From Staphylococcus argenteus (GTDB lineage Bacteria; Bacillota; Bacilli; Staphylococcales; Staphylococcaceae): a stretch of 64,000 nt of DNA. Below, piece after piece: positions 20,990-30,147 of the stretch. Made by a program: the position numbers and the translations under genes. How positions within the stretch are numbered: position 1 is the stretch's first letter; every line of letters starts with the position of its first letter. The stretch is taken from the NCBI RefSeq assembly GCF_000236925.1, contig NC_016941.1, positions 2,554,566-2,618,565 on the forward strand, given 5' to 3'. The notes beneath the pieces are model-generated. The model was given only the letters and a program-made list of their open reading frames with translations. It had not been told where the DNA came from and ran no database searches.

Positions 20990-21040
20990 AAAACGATAAC
21001 ATACACGTTCATATTTCGTGTCATGCTATCGTTTTTTATT
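20990..21040 (+). terminator. farR terminator
   Basis: Stem of AAAACGATA with TATCGTTTT plus inner pairs, then T-rich tail. Its right arm overlaps the last codons of the convergent small membrane protein gene. Confidence 0.8.
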
Positions 21041-21193
21041 TTTAGTTTGTTTATCGCTATTAAAATAACTGATACACAACACATAAACAATGAAGAATAA
21101 AATAAATCCGCTATCTAAATGACTTTGACTCAGTTGTTTAAATGACCAAATAGCTAATACAATTCCCATCATTATTGAAATAACGTATTTCAT
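21026..21193 (-). CDS. small two-helix membrane protein, unknown function
   Basis: A 55-residue protein with two hydrophobic helices (YVISIMMGIVLAIWSF and FILFFIVYVLCISYF) and a Lys-rich tail. The ATG at 21193 has an AGGT-type ribosome site 8 bases upstream; an in-frame ATG at 21235 has none. It is transcribed toward farR. Its final codons form part of the farR terminator stem. I do not recognise the family. Confidence 0.6.
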   Translation of the reverse strand: MKYVISIMMGIVLAIWSFKQLSQSHLDSGFILFFIVYVLCISYFNSDKQTKNKKR

Positions 21194-21254
21194 ATTCTTA
21201 TACCTATTATCCTTTTCTAAAAATATAGTTGCCATTACTTAATTTTTAAAGTGA

Positions 21255-21290
21255 TAAATAAAAGAGCCAACCGCAATGGATGGCTCTTAT
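21255..21290 (-). terminator. rocA terminator
   Basis: Eight-bp stem AAGAGCCA / TGGCTCTT (21262-21269 / 21281-21288), U-rich on the minus strand, 14 bases past the rocA stop. Confidence 0.82.
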
Positions 21291-21303
21291 TCATTATGAA
21301 GCA

Positions 21304-22848
21304 TTAGAACATTTCTGAAACAACCTTTTGTTCTAAGAAATGTAATAAGTAGTCTGGGCTACCTGTTTTAGCGTCTGTACCTGACATCTTGAATCCACCA
21401 AATGGATGATAGCCAACAACTGCTGAAGTACAGCCTCTGTTAAGGTATAAATTACCTACATCAAATTCGTTAACTGCTTTAATCCAATGTTCACGATTAT
21501 TTGTAATTACTGCACCCGTTAAACCATAGTCTGTATCATTAGCAACCTCAATTGCTTCGTCAAAGTTATTAACTTTTACGAATCCAACTACTGGACCAAA
21601 AATTTCTTCTTGCATAATTCTATCTTTAGATTTAAGTCCTGAAATGATTGTCGGTTCTACAAAGTAACCTTTTGAATCATCAGTACCGCCACCTTGTTCT
21701 AATTTACCTTCTTCTTTACCAATTTCAATATAATTTTTAATTTTATCAAATTGTTTTTTGTTAATCACTGGTCCCATATACGTATTATCTACAGTATTAC
21801 CTAACGTTAATTCTTTTGTTAGTTTAACTGCTTTTTCTAATACTTCGTCATAAACGTCTTTATGCACAATTGCACGTGAACATGCTGAACATTTTTGACC
21901 AGAGAAGCCAAATGCTGATGTAACAATTGCTTCTGCTGCCATATCTGTATCAATCTTTTCATCGACTACAATCGCATCTTTACCACCCATTTCAGCGATA
22001 ACACGTTTCAAGAAGTTTTGACCTTCTTGTACAACAGCACTACGTTCATAAATTCTAGTACCTGTTGCACGTGATCCTGTAAATGTAACAAAGTGTGTAT
22101 CTTTATGATCTACTAAATAATCACCAATTTCTTTTGGATCACCAGGAACAAAGTTAACAACACCTTTTGGTAATCCCGCTTCTTCTAAAATTTCCATTAA
22201 TTTATAAGCAATATAAGGTGTATCTTCAGCTGGTTTTAGTAATACTGTATTCCCTGCAACTACTGGTGCTAATGTTGTACCAGCCATAATTGCAAATGGG
22301 AAGTTCCATGGCGGAATTGTAACGCCTGTACCAATTGATTTATAGAAATATTTATTATGTTCACCTTCACGATCAAGTACTGGTTTACCTTGAGCTAAGT
22401 CCATCATTGAACGTGCATAGTATTCAATAAAATCAATACCTTCAGCTGCATCTCCAACCGCTTCATCCCATGGTTTCCCTGCTTCATATACCATAATTGC
22501 TGCAATTTCCGCTTTGCGACGACGAATAATTGCAGAAACACGTAGCATAAGCTCTGCACGATCGTTAGCTGACCATGTTTTCCAAGATTTATAAGCTTCA
22601 TTCGCTGCTTTAAATGCATCTTCAACATCTTCTTTTGTTGCCTTTGATGCATTTGCAATCACTTGTGATGTGTCTGCAGGATTGATTGATTTAATTTTGT
22701 CATCTTTAAAAATCTTCTCTCCATTAATCACTAATGGTATGTCTTGACCTAATTCTTTTTCCACGTCTTTCAATGCTTTCTTAAACATATCCACATTTTC
22801 TTGAACTGAAAAATCGTAACCAGGTTCATTTTTAAATTCTACTACCAT
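21304..22848 (-). CDS. rocA: 1-pyrroline-5-carboxylate dehydrogenase
   Basis: A 514-residue aldehyde dehydrogenase-fold enzyme oxidising pyrroline-5-carboxylate to glutamate with NAD in arginine/proline catabolism. Conserved features are the Rossmann segment [14 protein letters not shown], the catalytic Glu in AEMGGKDAI, the catalytic Cys in [12 protein letters not shown], and [10 protein letters not shown]. The ATG at 22848 is preferred over a GTG two codons upstream, which is too close to GGGGGT. It is monocistronic, with a cre site over its -35 region. Confidence 0.93.
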   Translation of the reverse strand: MVVEFKNEPGYDFSVQENVDMFKKALKDVEKELGQDIPLVINGEKIFKDDKIKSINPADTSQVIANASKATKEDVEDAFKAANEAYKSWKTWSANDRAELMLRVSAIIRRRKAEIAAIMVYEAGKPWDEAVGDAAEGIDFIEYYARSMMDLAQGKPVLDREGEHNKYFYKSIGTGVTIPPWNFPFAIMAGTTLAPVVAGNTVLLKPAEDTPYIAYKLMEILEEAGLPKGVVNFVPGDPKEIGDYLVDHKDTHFVTFTGSRATGTRIYERSAVVQEGQNFLKRVIAEMGGKDAIVVDEKIDTDMAAEAIVTSAFGFSGQKCSACSRAIVHKDVYDEVLEKAVKLTKELTLGNTVDNTYMGPVINKKQFDKIKNYIEIGKEEGKLEQGGGTDDSKGYFVEPTIISGLKSKDRIMQEEIFGPVVGFVKVNNFDEAIEVANDTDYGLTGAVITNNREHWIKAVNEFDVGNLYLNRGCTSAVVGYHPFGGFKMSGTDAKTGSPDYLLHFLEQKVVSEMF

Positions 22849-22920
22849 GTACACTTACCCCCTATAAATTTTGAAAGTGGTTTAACCCTTTGATTTAATG
22901 ATATAACATCATTTAAACTC

Positions 22921-22959
22921 ATTTTACTATGATTACGGTCGGTTTTGCAATCGCTTTCA
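22921..22959 (-). promoter_or_regulatory. rocA promoter with cre (CcpA) site
   Basis: Minus strand: TTGCAA (22945-22950) and TAAAAT (22921-22926), spacing 18. TGAAAGCGATTGCA at 22946-22959 agrees with the cre consensus at 13 of 14 positions and overlaps the -35 box, predicting glucose repression of proline/arginine use. Confidence 0.75.
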
Positions 22960-23042
22960 TTTACAAGACTTCTACACCTTAACTTATAGGATTTCACATA
23001 TTTTAACTTGATACTTTATAGTTACAATGCCATATTGATTTG

Positions 23043-23639
23043 TTATCCGTTTTTACCACCAAAATGTCCATCCGAAAATTCATTATCAATCTCACGAATA
23101 ACTTTACAAGGGTTACCAACCGCTAAACTATTTGATGGTATATCTTTTGTAACAACACTACCTGCACCAATTACACTACCTTCTCCGATAGTAACCCCAG
23201 GTAAGACTGCCACATGACCCCCAAACCAAGTATGACTTCCTATATGAATAGGTCCTGCTTTTTCAAATCCTTCATTTCTTTGATGAAAATTAAGCGGATG
23301 TGTCGCTGTATAAAATCCACAATTAGGACCAATAAAAACATTGTCACCTATCGTAATTTGACCACCATCCATAAAATAACAATTCGTATTGACATAGACA
23401 TTTTTGCCAAGTTTGACGTTCCACCCATAATCGGTATCAAAGGGAATTGAAATACTTACATTGTCTGTTGTAGTTTGGAATAATTGATCAATCAATTGCT
23501 TTCTTCTCTTTGTATCACTGGGTCTTGTATGATTTAATTCAAAACAAAGATCTTTAGCATGAGCACGTTCATTAATTAAATCTTGATCAAAGTTTGCGTC
23601 ATACCACTCTTGCGCCAACATTTTTTCTTTTTCCGTCAT
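23043..23639 (-). CDS. maltose O-acetyltransferase-like hexapeptide transferase
   Basis: A 198-residue left-handed beta-helix acetyltransferase of the Maa/NodL/LacA group. The N-terminal Maa-type helical cap ([21 protein letters not shown]) precedes hexapeptide repeats ([38 protein letters not shown]). The catalytic His is in TATHPLN. It would transfer acetyl from acetyl-CoA to a sugar hydroxyl. Its final dozen residues ([11 protein letters not shown]) differ from the S. aureus tail I remember. The ATG at 23639 was preferred; three codons earlier another ATG directly abuts AGGAG. Confidence 0.85.
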   Translation of the reverse strand: MTEKEKMLAQEWYDANFDQDLINERAHAKDLCFELNHTRPSDTKRRKQLIDQLFQTTTDNVSISIPFDTDYGWNVKLGKNVYVNTNCYFMDGGQITIGDNVFIGPNCGFYTATHPLNFHQRNEGFEKAGPIHIGSHTWFGGHVAVLPGVTIGEGSVIGAGSVVTKDIPSNSLAVGNPCKVIREIDNEFSDGHFGGKNG

Positions 23640-23868
23640 GGCATCTTCCATCTCCTAATAATTTTATTTACTTGTTTAAATTTAATCAAAATGAGGTTCT
23701 TACATGCAACTAATATGTTGAAGATTCACTATCCTATAAGTGGTTGGTCTATATGTTTTGGCTACATACTTCTAAAGTAGTAGACAAAATCAATACTCTA
23801 GACGCATTTATTTTTGGATTCAATAACGTACAATATCATTAAGAGAAAGAAAAAGGAGTATGATAGCG

Positions 23869-24060
23869 ATGAGAATATTACTTACAGGCACAGTTGCTAT
23901 CTTAATCATTTTAGGTATAGTTAAAACGATTCAAGACCAAGAAATGACAAACGACACAAGTCGTCAGTTGTCAGACAACAAAGATGACGATAAAGTCATC
24001 CATCTTAACAATTTCAAAAATTTACATGCGAAAGAATTTAACCCATCTGATTTCTTTTAA
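23869..24060 (+). CDS. small single-pass membrane protein, unknown function
   Basis: A 63-residue protein: one N-terminal helix (ILLTGTVAILIILGIV), then a hydrophilic Asp/Asn-rich segment ending in FNPSDFF. AAAGGAG lies about 10 bases before the ATG at 23869; the ATG at 23860 is too close. It sits between the acetyltransferase and the copper locus and has its own terminator. No family is recognised. Confidence 0.65.
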   Translation: MRILLTGTVAILIILGIVKTIQDQEMTNDTSRQLSDNKDDDKVIHLNNFKNLHAKEFNPSDFF

Positions 24061-24157
24061 GTCACCAACGATATGCAAATCCAGAAGTCATTTAAGTTTT
24101 ACCTTTCATTCATACATCCTTTAATATTATTTCGACTTCTTTTATATAGATGATAGC

Positions 24158-24209
24158 AAGAGAGATTGTTGCGCAATATTTGTGCGGCAATTTCTCTTTT
24201 TTTATTTTT
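24158..24209 (+). terminator. terminator upstream of the copA promoter
   Basis: Eleven-bp stem AAGAGAGATTG / CAATTTCTCTT (one G-U) followed by a T-run, isolating copA from the small gene. Confidence 0.85.
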
Positions 24210-24233
24210 AGCAGGAAAATTAAAACGCAATGA

Positions 24234-24262
24234 TTGACTTATATACCTATAGGGGGTACATT
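24234..24262 (+). promoter_or_regulatory. copA promoter with CsoR operator
   Basis: TTGACT (24234-24239) and TACATT (24257-24262) are 17 bases apart. The spacer is filled by ATACCTATAGGGGGTA (24243-24258), the G-tract pseudo-palindrome typical of CsoR copper-sensing repressor sites. Copper-inducible expression is predicted. csoR is not in this window. Confidence 0.82.
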
Positions 24263-24297
24263 AGACGTGTAACAATGAATCACGGGGAGGCAATAAT

Positions 24298-26706
24298 GTG
24301 GCTAATACGAAAAAAACAACTTTAGACATCACTGGTATGACTTGTGCCGCATGTTCAAATCGTATCGAAAAGAAACTCAATAAACTGGATGACGTCAATG
24401 CCCAAGTGAATTTAACGACTGAAAAAGCAACCGTTGAATATAACCCTGACCAACATGATGTCCAAGAATTTATTAATACAATTCAACACTTAGGATACGG
24501 TGTTGCTGTTGAGACTGTTGAATTAGATATAACAGGTATGACTTGCGCTGCTTGCTCAAGCCGTATTGAAAAAGTATTAAATAAAATGGATGGCGTTCAG
24601 AAGGCGACTGTCAATTTAACAACAGAACAAGCTAAAGTCGACTACTATCCTGAAGAAACAGACGCTAATCAGCTTATTACGCGCATTCAAAAATTAGGTT
24701 ATGATGCAGCAGTTAAAGATAAAAACAAAGATCAAGCGTCACGAAAGACGAAAGAACTTCAACATAAATTAATAAAATTAATCATATCAGCGGCATTATC
24801 ATTACCGTTATTAATGTTAATGTTTGTACATTTATTCAATATGCATATACCGTCATTATTTATGAATCCATGGTTCCAATTTATCTTGGCAACACCAGTT
24901 CAATTTATTATTGGATGGCAATTTTATGTAGGTGCATACAAAAACTTAAGAAATGGTGGCGCCAATATGGATGTACTTGTTGCTGTTGGTACAAGTGCAG
25001 CATATTTTTATAGTATTTATGAAATGCTACGTTGGCTTAGTGGCGTAACAACGCAACCGCATTTATATTTTGAAACAAGCGCTGTCCTGATTACTTTAAT
25101 TTTATTCGGTAAATATTTGGAAGCTAGAGCAAAGTCTCAAACAACAAATGCACTTGGCGAATTGTTAAGCTTACAAGCTAAGGAAGCACGTATTTTAAAG
25201 GATGGAAATGAAATTATGATTCCATTAAATGATGTGCGCGTTGGAGATACGCTTATTGTTAAACCTGGTGAAAAAATTCCTGTCGATGGCACAATTATTA
25301 AAGGTATGACTTCAATTGATGAATCAATGTTAACGGGTGAGTCTATCCCTGTTGAGAAAAATGTTGAAGATACTGTAATTGGTTCAACGATGAATAAAAA
25401 TGGCACAATTACAATGACAGCAACAAAAGTCGGTGGCGACACTGCGTTAGCAAACATAATTAAAGTTGTCGAAGAAGCTCAAAGCTCTAAAGCGCCAATT
25501 CAACGATTAGCAGATATTATTTCGGGTTATTTTGTTCCAATTGTCGTTGGTATTGCATTATTAACATTTATCGTTTGGTTTACTTTAGTTACACCTGGCA
25601 TATTCGAGCCTGCACTTGTTGCAAGTATTTCAGTTCTCGTGATTGCTTGTCCGTGTGCATTAGGCCTTGCTACACCAACTTCTATTATGGTAGGTACTGG
25701 CCGTGCTGCTGAAAATGGTATTTTATTTAAAGGTGGCGAGTTTGTTGAACGTACGCATCAAATTGATACTATCGTTTTAGATAAAACTGGCACGATTACA
25801 AATGGTCGTCCAGTCGTGACCGATTATCATGGTGACGATCAAACTTTACAATTACTTGCTACTGCTGAAAAAGATTCTGAGCATCCGTTAGCAGAAGCAA
25901 TTGTAAACTATGCTAAAGACAAACATATGCAGTTAACTGAGACAACATCATTTAAAGCCGTGCCTGGTCATGGTATTGAAGCAACAATTGAAGACCATCA
26001 TATATTAGTTGGTAATCGTAAATTAATGGCTGAAAATGATATTAGCTTACCTAAGCATATTTCTGATGACTTAATAAATTATGAACAAGATGGTAAAACG
26101 GCTATGCTTATTGCCGTTAATCACTCATTGACTGGTATAATTGCAGTTGCAGATACTGTGAAGGAACATGCTAAAGATGCCATCAAACAATTACACGATA
26201 TGGGTATTGAAGTTGCCATGTTAACTGGTGACAATAAAAATACTGCTCAAGCAATTGCCAAACAAGTTGGTATTGATACAGTTATTGCTGACATTTTACC
26301 TGAAGAAAAAGCTGCACAGATTGCCAAACTACAACAGCAAGGTAAGAAAGTGGCTATGGTTGGTGACGGTGTGAATGATGCCCCTGCATTAGTTAAAGCA
26401 GATATCGGTATTGCCATTGGTACAGGTACAGAAGTCGCAATTGAAGCAGCTGATATCACTATTCTTGGTGGCGACTTAATGCTTATTCCTAAAGCCATTT
26501 ATGCAAGCAAAGCAACCATTCGTAATATTCGCCAAAATCTATTTTGGGCATTCGGTTATAATATTGCTGGTATTCCTATTGCAGCAATGGGATTACTTGC
26601 ACCATGGGTTGCTGGTGCTGCGATGGCATTAAGTTCAGTAAGTGTTGTCACAAATGCACTTAGATTGAAAAAAATGCGCTTAGAACCACGCCGTAAAGAT
26701 GCCTAG
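24298..26706 (+). CDS. copA: copper-exporting P1B-type ATPase
   Basis: An 802-residue Cu(I) efflux pump. Two N-terminal heavy-metal-associated domains each carry GMTCAAC (Cys 16/19 and 83/86). The membrane and catalytic core has TGES in the actuator domain, the transport motif CPC (about 451-453), DKTGT (Asp about 495), the SEHPLAEA nucleotide-binding HP motif, and [10 protein letters not shown]. The start is GTG at 24298 with GGGGAGGC upstream; the length equals S. aureus CopA. It is followed, after an unusual hairpin array, by copZ. Confidence 0.95.
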   Translation: MANTKKTTLDITGMTCAACSNRIEKKLNKLDDVNAQVNLTTEKATVEYNPDQHDVQEFINTIQHLGYGVAVETVELDITGMTCAACSSRIEKVLNKMDGVQKATVNLTTEQAKVDYYPEETDANQLITRIQKLGYDAAVKDKNKDQASRKTKELQHKLIKLIISAALSLPLLMLMFVHLFNMHIPSLFMNPWFQFILATPVQFIIGWQFYVGAYKNLRNGGANMDVLVAVGTSAAYFYSIYEMLRWLSGVTTQPHLYFETSAVLITLILFGKYLEARAKSQTTNALGELLSLQAKEARILKDGNEIMIPLNDVRVGDTLIVKPGEKIPVDGTIIKGMTSIDESMLTGESIPVEKNVEDTVIGSTMNKNGTITMTATKVGGDTALANIIKVVEEAQSSKAPIQRLADIISGYFVPIVVGIALLTFIVWFTLVTPGIFEPALVASISVLVIACPCALGLATPTSIMVGTGRAAENGILFKGGEFVERTHQIDTIVLDKTGTITNGRPVVTDYHGDDQTLQLLATAEKDSEHPLAEAIVNYAKDKHMQLTETTSFKAVPGHGIEATIEDHHILVGNRKLMAENDISLPKHISDDLINYEQDGKTAMLIAVNHSLTGIIAVADTVKEHAKDAIKQLHDMGIEVAMLTGDNKNTAQAIAKQVGIDTVIADILPEEKAAQIAKLQQQGKKVAMVGDGVNDAPALVKADIGIAIGTGTEVAIEAADITILGGDLMLIPKAIYASKATIRNIRQNLFWAFGYNIAGIPIAAMGLLAPWVAGAAMALSSVSVVTNALRLKKMRLEPRRKDA

Positions 26707-26798
26707 ATTTCTTAATAACGAAGAATTCTTTGGTGATTCAGAGATGATTCTTAGGTAGGCTCGAGATTATTGGCTTTATCTAACGTATATATTGTCGT

Positions 26799-26995
26799 GG
26801 TTTACAGTTGGTCCTTCGCTCCAACTGCATATATAGTTACACTTTTCGCTTGGCGAATTAGTGTATCTTACCTAATAGCTTCGCCTATTAGGTTCCATCA
26901 TTTTTCCAAATAATAAGTGCACTATGGTTTACAGTTGGACCTTCGCTCCAACTGCATAAGAGCCACTAATTATTTTCCAAATAATAAGTGGCTCT
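26799..26995. repeat. array of TTCG-loop hairpins between copA and copZ
   Basis: Five tandem inverted repeats fill the gap: 26805-26827 (CAGTTGG / CCAACTG), 26838-26865 (TACACT / AGTGTA with inner TTCGC / GCGAA), 26870-26893 (perfect 9 bp ACCTAATAG / CTATTAGGT), 26931-26953 (second CAGTTGG / CCAACTG copy) and 26959-26995 (17 bp, one mismatch). A unit of about 31 bases around the first hairpin (26799-26830) recurs at 26925-26956. The segment CCAAATAATAAGTG also occurs twice. Four of the hairpins carry TTCGC in the loop or stem. The region has no open frame. I do not recognise the element. Confidence 0.85.
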
Positions 26996-27012
26996 AAAAG
27001 GAGGTGAATGCT

Positions 27013-27219
27013 ATGTCACAAGAAATTTTAAATGTTGAAGGTATGAGCTGTGGTCACTGCAAAAGTGCAGTTGAATCTGCATTAAACAATATTGATGGTG
27101 TCACTTCAGCTGAAGTTAACCTTGAAAATGGCCAAGTAAGTGTTCAATATGATGACAGTAAAGTTGCTGTATCTCAAATGAAAGACGCAATTGAAGACCA
27201 AGGTTACGATGTCGTTTAA
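27013..27219 (+). CDS. copZ: copper chaperone CopZ
   Basis: A 68-residue Atx1-like HMA-domain protein that binds Cu(I) through GMSCGHC (Cys 13 and 16) and hands it to CopA. The ferredoxin-like beta-alpha-beta pattern is complete. The ATG at 27013 follows AAAGGAGG; a GTG three codons upstream overlaps that site. In the usual staphylococcal layout copZ is co-transcribed with copA. Here the 306-base structured gap could separate or modulate their expression. Confidence 0.93.
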   Translation: MSQEILNVEGMSCGHCKSAVESALNNIDGVTSAEVNLENGQVSVQYDDSKVAVSQMKDAIEDQGYDVV

Positions 27220-27253
27220 TTAGACAATTTCCAACGTCATCATCACCAAATCA

Positions 27254-27310
27254 AAAAATCGAACTGATGAGAAACCCAACACTCCAAATTATCTCATCAG
27301 TTCGATTTTT
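27254..27310. terminator. bidirectional terminator between copZ and ddh
   Basis: Perfect 19-bp inverted repeat (27254-27272 / 27292-27310) with A-run and T-run ends. Its right arm overlaps the ddh stop codon. Confidence 0.9.
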
Positions 27311-28307
27311 AATTTACTCTTAACTTAGTATCCCCAGTCTGCAATACATCTAATGTTGCATCTAATGCATCTACGATTAGATTTTCGACAGCAGCTTCAG
27401 TATAAAACGCAATATGTGGTGTTAATATAACATCTTCTCGGTCAATCAATGACTCTAGCAATGGATCATTCAATGGTTTGCCCCTTTGATCACTCGGGAA
27501 TAACTTACGTTCATATTCATACGTGTCAAGTGCGGCACCCTTGATTAAACCGTTATCCAATGCATCGAGTAATGCATTAGTATCTACTAAAGAACCTCTT
27601 GCACAATTGACAAATACTGCCCCTTTTTTAAAATGTTCAAACAATTTAGCATCAAATAAGTAATGATTATATTTCGTTGCAGGTATATGTAACGTCACGA
27701 TATCTGCACCTTCAATTGCTTCTTCAATCGTATCTTTGTATTCGACATATGTTGCGACTTTAGCATTTGGAAATGGATCATATGCAATTACTTCACTTTG
27801 ATACCCATTAGCAAAGATATCAGCCACTACACGCCCAATGCGCCCAGTTCCAATAACGGCAACTTTTAAATCTTTAATAGATTTCGATAAAATAGACGGT
27901 TCCCATCTAAAATCGTGCGCACGAACTTTCGTTTGAATCTGATTAAAATGACGCACCACATTAATTGCTTGGTTCACAGCAAACTCTGCGATAGAATTTG
28001 GAGAGTATGAAGGCACATTAGATACAATCAAATTATATTTACTCGCTAAATCTAAATCATATGTATCAAATCCTGCACTACGTTGAGCAATTTGTTTAAT
28101 TCCTAATTCATTTAATCGTTTATAAACTTGTTCTGATAATGGTATTTGTTGTGACAATGATAACCCATCATAGCCTGCGACAGTTTCAACATTGGCATCT
28201 GTTAACGCATCTTTCGTAATATCTACCTCAACTTGATGTTTCTCTGCCCATGCTTTAATGTAAGGCATATCTTCATCACGTACACTCATTATTTTAATTT
28301 TTGTCAT
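27309..28307 (-). CDS. ddh: D-lactate dehydrogenase
   Basis: A 332-residue D-2-hydroxyacid dehydrogenase that reduces pyruvate to D-lactate with NADH. It has a split catalytic domain around a Rossmann domain with GTGRIGRVVADIF. The catalytic Arg is in NCARGSLVDT, Glu in LDTYEYE and His in LTPHIAFYT. AAGGGTGATG precedes the ATG. It is 22 bases downstream of the aminotransferase gene and likely shares its transcript. Confidence 0.92.
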   Translation of the reverse strand: MTKIKIMSVRDEDMPYIKAWAEKHQVEVDITKDALTDANVETVAGYDGLSLSQQIPLSEQVYKRLNELGIKQIAQRSAGFDTYDLDLASKYNLIVSNVPSYSPNSIAEFAVNQAINVVRHFNQIQTKVRAHDFRWEPSILSKSIKDLKVAVIGTGRIGRVVADIFANGYQSEVIAYDPFPNAKVATYVEYKDTIEEAIEGADIVTLHIPATKYNHYLFDAKLFEHFKKGAVFVNCARGSLVDTNALLDALDNGLIKGAALDTYEYERKLFPSDQRGKPLNDPLLESLIDREDVILTPHIAFYTEAAVENLIVDALDATLDVLQTGDTKLRVN

Positions 28308-28329
28308 TTTAACATCACCCTTAACTTAA

Positions 28330-29487
28330 TTAATGATATAAATAGGCTAAATCTGTTAACCTTGTTGCCGCTTCATCCAATTGTTGATCATCTAACGCCA
28401 GAGATATTCTAACGTAATGATTGCCGTTATCTCCAAATGGTTTTCCCGGTGCGACAAGTATGGATTTTTCTTTCACTAAAAATTGTTCAAATTGCTCGCT
28501 GTCATAGCCAGGTGGTGTTTTCAACCAGGCGTATATGCCTCCTTTGGCGTGAACAAACGGCAAATTGGCCTTTGCAAGTATTCCTTCAAATCGATCACGA
28601 CGTGCTTTAAACACATTGCTTTGCTCTTCTAAAAAATCATCATAATGATTCAAAGCATATACTGCCGCATCTTGTAATGCGCCAAACATACCAGCATTTG
28701 TGTGCGTTTGATACTTTTTCAAAGCTTGAATTATATCTTTATTACCAACCGCAAAACCGACTCTAAACCCTGACATGTTATAACCTTTGGACAATGAATA
28801 TATTTCTATAGCAACATCTTTTCCATTTTCCGAGGATAATATACTTGGATTTTTAGCATCAAATCCGAAAGCACCGTAAGCAAAATCATGCACAATTTTA
28901 GTATCTGTACCTTTAACCCTTGCAATTGCTTCATCAAATACTTCTTTCGTAGCTGTGGAACCTGTTGGATTATTTGGATACGTTAAATATATTAACTTTG
29001 TTTTTTCTAAAATTTGTGGATTAACCTTCGACCATTCTGGCAAATAATGTGGTGGTTCTAAATTAAGTGGCACTGGCTTTCCATCAGCTAAAAGTACTCC
29101 CGCCAAGTAATCTGTATAACCTGGATCAGGTAATAACACGTAATCTCCTGGATTAATGACACAAGTTGGTACTGCAACCAGTCCATTCTTTGTACCATAT
29201 AAAATACATACTTCTTCTTCCTTATCCAACGTCACATCATACTGTCTTTGATAAAAATCAACAATGGCTTGCTTGAATGACTCTTTGCCATGAAAAGCAC
29301 CATATTTTTGATTTTCCGGAATACGTAACGCTTCAGCAAAATGATTAATAATACCTTGAGGTGTGGGCCCATCTGGAATACCAACTGCCATATTAATAAA
29401 TGGTAATGGACCATGTTCAATTTTACGCCCCATTGTTTTACAAAAATAGCTGTCAGGTACACCCGCTAATTTATTTGAAATCATCAT
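28330..29487 (-). CDS. class I/II PLP-dependent aminotransferase
   Basis: A 385-residue fold-type I aminotransferase resembling LL-diaminopimelate/aspartate transaminases. PLP elements are TYPNNPTGS, DFAYGAFGFD, and the Schiff-base Lys in YSLSKGYNMSGFRVGF. The C-terminal Arg for the substrate carboxylate is in YVRISLALDD. The amino donor cannot be decided from sequence. I chose the ATG at 29487, 7 bases after GGAGG. In S. aureus the next genes beyond its 5' side are crtN-crtO; here they are absent. Confidence 0.87.
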   Translation of the reverse strand: MMISNKLAGVPDSYFCKTMGRKIEHGPLPFINMAVGIPDGPTPQGIINHFAEALRIPENQKYGAFHGKESFKQAIVDFYQRQYDVTLDKEEEVCILYGTKNGLVAVPTCVINPGDYVLLPDPGYTDYLAGVLLADGKPVPLNLEPPHYLPEWSKVNPQILEKTKLIYLTYPNNPTGSTATKEVFDEAIARVKGTDTKIVHDFAYGAFGFDAKNPSILSSENGKDVAIEIYSLSKGYNMSGFRVGFAVGNKDIIQALKKYQTHTNAGMFGALQDAAVYALNHYDDFLEEQSNVFKARRDRFEGILAKANLPFVHAKGGIYAWLKTPPGYDSEQFEQFLVKEKSILVAPGKPFGDNGNHYVRISLALDDQQLDEAATRLTDLAYLYH

Positions 29488-29640
29488 ATCCACTCCTCCA
29501 ACAATAAAGTTTTAAATGATTCATTCCTTTTTTAACTTTGTATTTTTCAAAGCAGACAGTTACTTAAGAAATTATAAATTTTTGACACTATAATAACGAA
29601 TATAGTTTCCGTCCTTACCATACCGAATGAATTTAATATC

Positions 29641-29669
29641 ATTTTAGGTACCCGTATTATTATTGTCAA
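29641..29669 (-). promoter_or_regulatory. promoter for the aminotransferase-ddh operon
   Basis: Minus strand: consensus TTGACA (29664-29669) and TAAAAT (29641-29646), spacing 17, about 155 bases upstream of the aminotransferase start. Confidence 0.65.
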
Positions 29670-29699
29670 TATTAAGAATTTTCAGATTAATATACACTT

Positions 29700-30091
29700 A
29701 GTTAAAATAAAATGTAAGGCATGACCTCGTCTCATCCTACCTCATAATTATAAATCCTCTTGTTTAAAGTATAACGCCCATTAAGGTACGTAATCAAACG
29801 TGAACCTCAACAGGCGTTGTTTACTATCAATTTAAACTACCAACTTCAATTTTATTTTCAATTCGAGCATATTAAATTAAAAACAACTGCTCAATCTGTG
29901 TGTGTAAAAGTATCGACTATCAAATTCCTTCATTTACCACTTCGTAATAGCCACTTACCTTTCGCTAACAATCACTAATATCAAGTAAAACTCTAATATA
30001 ATTTCAGTATGGATTGTTGGACCTATGACAAACACACCTTATTAACCTTACCCTTACAAACTGTCGCCACGACAAGTTTATTACTCAAATC
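29700..30091. other. crtOPQMN locus without the staphyloxanthin genes
   Basis: In S. aureus the carotenoid operon crtOPQMN occupies this position between the aminotransferase and ssaA2. Here no frame longer than short random stretches exists on either strand, and I see no recognisable crt fragment. A long-loop inverted repeat AACGCC / GGCGTT (29773-29778 / 29813-29818) could be a leftover operon terminator; that is inference. Confidence 0.7.
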
Positions 30092-30129
30092 AAAAAACGC
30101 CAATACCCTCGTATTAGAGAATATTGACG
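30092..30129 (-). terminator. ssaA2 terminator
   Basis: Thirteen-pair stem with G-U pairs (30117-30129 / 30098-30110), six-base loop, and six U residues on the minus strand, 19 bases after the ssaA2 stop. Confidence 0.88.
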
Positions 30130-30147
30130 ACATTAAATAATAATTAA

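Noticed and set aside
26799..26995. CRISPR array between copA and copZ
   Set aside because: The repeats are inverted hairpin units of unequal spacing, not regularly spaced direct repeats, and no cas gene is present.
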